In this document: one piece after another, positions 62,527 to 64,000 of the stretch
How the letters are laid out: each line of letters starts with the position of its first letter
Position numbering within the stretch: the stretch's first letter is position 1
Origin: Bradyrhizobium betae
GTDB taxonomy: Bacteria; Pseudomonadota; Alphaproteobacteria; Rhizobiales; Xanthobacteraceae
Direction: 5' to 3'
Length of the DNA stretch: 64,000 bases
NCBI RefSeq assembly: GCF_004123905.1
Contig: NZ_MZXW01000013.1
Coordinates: 124,001 to 188,000 of the forward strand
Translations under genes and position numbers: made by a program
The notes under the pieces: generated by a model
Database searches by the model: none
Told to the model about the DNA's origin: nothing
The model's input: the letters and a program-made list of their open reading frames with translations, nothing else

Positions 62527-62850
62527 CTAGCCGACCTTCTCGACGAAGACGCGGATGGTGCCGCCGCAGGACAGCCCGACATTCCAGGCGGTCTCGTCGG
62601 CGACGCCGAATTCCAGCATGCGCGGCTTGCCGCTCTGGATCACATCCATGGCCTCGGTGACCACGGCGCCCTCGACGCAGCCGCCGGAGACCGAACCCAG
62701 GAAGGTGCCTTCGTCGTTGATGACGAGGCTCGAGCCCGCCGGGCGCGGCGCCGAGCCCCAGGTCTCCACGACCGTCGCCAGCGCGACACCACGGCCGGCC
62801 TTCTGCCAGTCCTCAGCCGCCTTCAGGATATCCTCGTCGCGATCGAGCAT
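62527..62850 (-). CDS. XdhC/CoxI family protein, N-terminal half
   Basis: A 107-aa protein comprising only the XdhC_CoxI N-terminal domain: GVALATVVETWGSAPRPAGSSLVINDEGTFLGSVSGGCVEGAVV, then NVGLSCGGTIRVFVE with the conserved CGG. It probably works as a heteromer with the next gene's product. It lies between CoxE and XdhC_C with gaps of 11 and 2 nt. Confidence 0.9.
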   Translation of the reverse strand: MLDRDEDILKAAEDWQKAGRGVALATVVETWGSAPRPAGSSLVINDEGTFLGSVSGGCVEGAVVTEAMDVIQSGKPRMLEFGVADETAWNVGLSCGGTIRVFVEKVG

Positions 62851-62861
62851 GGCTTTGCCTC

Positions 62862-64000
62862 TCAGGCTGCGGAGCGGATCAAGCTGCGGTGATGCGGCGG
62901 CAGCGGCCGGGAGAGCGTCGTGATCAGCTCCTGGATCGAACTCAAATTATGTACCGGACGGAATTCGTCAACGTGCGGAAGCATCATTTTGATGCCCTGC
63001 GCCTTGGCCTCGAACCCGCCGAACCGCAAAAGCGGGTTGAGCCAGATCAGCCGCCGGCAGGACCGGTGCAGCCGGTCCATCTCGAAGGACAGCCTGGAAT
63101 CGGCCTCCCGCTCCAGCCCATCGGAGATCAGCAGCACGATGGCGCCCTGGCTCAGCACCCGCCGCGCCCACAATTTGTTGAAGTTGTGCAGCGAAGCCGA
63201 AATCCGCGTGCCGCCGGCCCAGTCCTCGACCGAGGCCGAACAGCTCGCCAGCGCCTCGTCTGGGTCGCGCTGGCGCAGCGCCCGGGTGACGTTGGTGAGG
63301 CGGGTGCCGAACAGGAACACCGAGACGCGCTTGCGCGCGTCGCCGACAGCATGGAGGAAATGGAGGAACAGGCGGGTGTACTCGCTCATCGAGCCCGAGA
63401 TATCCAGCAGCGCCACGATCGGCGCCGGCTTCTCGATCCGCCCCAGGCGTTGGATGTCGATGATCTCGCCGCCGGTCCGCAAGGAGGTGCGCAGCGTGCG
63501 GCGCAAATCGATCCGCAGGCCATGCGGATCGGGCCGGTGCCGGCGCGTCAGCAGCTCGGCCTGCGGCAGCCGCATCCGCTCGATGGCGCGCAACGCCTCG
63601 GTGATCTCGGCCGCGCTCATCTGCGCAAAATCCTTCTTCTGAAGGATCTCCTTGTCGGAGACCGACAGGCGCAGATCCTGCTCCTGGTGCTGCGATGTCT
63701 CGGTCATGCGCGGCTGCGACATCGCCTCCTGCACGCGGCGGGAGCCGGCCTGCGGCTTCTTCTTGGCCTGCTCCGGCAGCGGCACCGAATCCAGCATGTG
63801 CTTCCACTCTTCCGAGGCGCGGAAGAACAGGTTGAAGGCCTGCTTGAAGATCAGCGCATGCTCGTGACGCTTGACGAAGATCGCCTCCAGCGTGGTGAAG
63901 ACGTCGGCGCGATTGCCGATATCGATCACCTGGAGCGCGCTCATGGCGTCGATGACAGCGCCTGGGCCCACCGGCATGCCGGCCGAACGCAGCGCACGGG
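62862..64000 (-). CDS. coxE: VWA domain protein CoxE (5' end outside window)
   Basis: At least 371 aa visible. The C-terminal von Willebrand A domain has an intact MIDAS site, IVALLDISGSMSEYTRLFLHFLHAV (D-x-S-x-S), and the downstream Asp in LLISDGLEREAD. CoxE works with the AAA+ protein CoxD in inserting the CuSMoO2-type or Mo centre of CO dehydrogenase and related hydroxylases. The in-frame codons before the ATG at 63977 (reading ...LRSAG) look like family sequence, so the true start is beyond position 64000. It is the first visible gene of the maturation operon. Confidence 0.9.
   Translation of the reverse strand, partial: RALRSAGMPVGPGAVIDAMSALQVIDIGNRADVFTTLEAIFVKRHEHALIFKQAFNLFFRASEEWKHMLDSVPLPEQAKKKPQAGSRRVQEAMSQPRMTETSQHQEQDLRLSVSDKEILQKKDFAQMSAAEITEALRAIERMRLPQAELLTRRHRPDPHGLRIDLRRTLRTSLRTGGEIIDIQRLGRIEKPAPIVALLDISGSMSEYTRLFLHFLHAVGDARKRVSVFLFGTRLTNVTRALRQRDPDEALASCSASVEDWAGGTRISASLHNFNKLWARRVLSQGAIVLLISDGLEREADSRLSFEMDRLHRSCRRLIWLNPLLRFGGFEAKAQGIKMMLPHVDEFRPVHNLSSIQELITTLSRPLPPHHRSLIRSAA

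Overview
The window looks like a chromosomal segment of a Bradyrhizobium-type alphaproteobacterium. The grounds are high GC, strong third-position G/C bias, a Usg-family gene, a heat-shock groESL operon with CIRCE elements and an alphaproteobacterial RpoH-type promoter, many Liv-type ABC and SDR genes, and several kinds of long dispersed palindromes in the intergenic gaps. There is no rRNA operon, CRISPR array, integrase or intact insertion sequence.

Layout: 0-9.4 kb is a mixed metabolic stretch: an SDR, an MFS exporter, a concentrative nucleoside transporter, a threonine aldolase paired with an orphan amino-acid binding protein opposite a LysR gene, a rhomboid protease, a cupin with a histone-H1-like tail, and Usg. 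9.5-11.8 kb is groESL, preceded by three CIRCE-like repeats and an RpoH-type promoter. 11.9-14.6 kb holds signal peptidase I, a slipin (SPFH) gene and, just upstream of it on the same strand, two abutting tRNA-like sequences. 14.6-17.3 kb has LysR/isochorismatase/GST and a decayed secreted-protein gene.

17.3-26 kb is a branched-chain-type ABC uptake operon (binding protein, LivH, LivM, LivG, LivF, a stripped-down third ATPase and an aldehyde dehydrogenase), divergent from a MurR/RpiR regulator and an SDR. 26-30.3 kb has a DUF2778 cell-wall-type protein and a FecR/CHASE2-cyclase pair. 30.3-44.9 kb is a surface-glycan region. Its core is seven closely packed, mostly overlapping genes: SGNH-like, epimerase, ATP-grasp, metallophosphoesterase, two tandem beta-propeller hydrolase-like proteins and a methyltransferase. 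Around it lie glycosyltransferases, WbqC, an RmlB-like dehydratase, a DegT aminotransferase, a GT39 enzyme and a GT2-GtrA protein.

45-51.7 kb carries small exported proteins, DUF72/DUF488, PhzF and a GntR-MFS-amidohydrolase operon. 51.8-57 kb has a membrane guanylate/adenylate cyclase behind a TetR-HlyD-ABC efflux operon whose genes all overlap by 4 nt. 56.8-60 kb has ArsR-SRPBCC-GFA, an AdhP alcohol dehydrogenase whose ribosome-binding site lies inside a perfect 9-bp hairpin, a DUF2000 protein and a DUF4189 protein. 60.2-64 kb is a molybdenum-hydroxylase maturation operon (CoxE, split XdhC, MoCF-MobA fusion); CoxE runs off the right edge.

The best candidates for undescribed biology are the slipin/tRNA-like locus, the seven-gene glycan operon, the triple CIRCE array and the adhP leader hairpin. 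All function calls come from reading the sequence; no database search was run.
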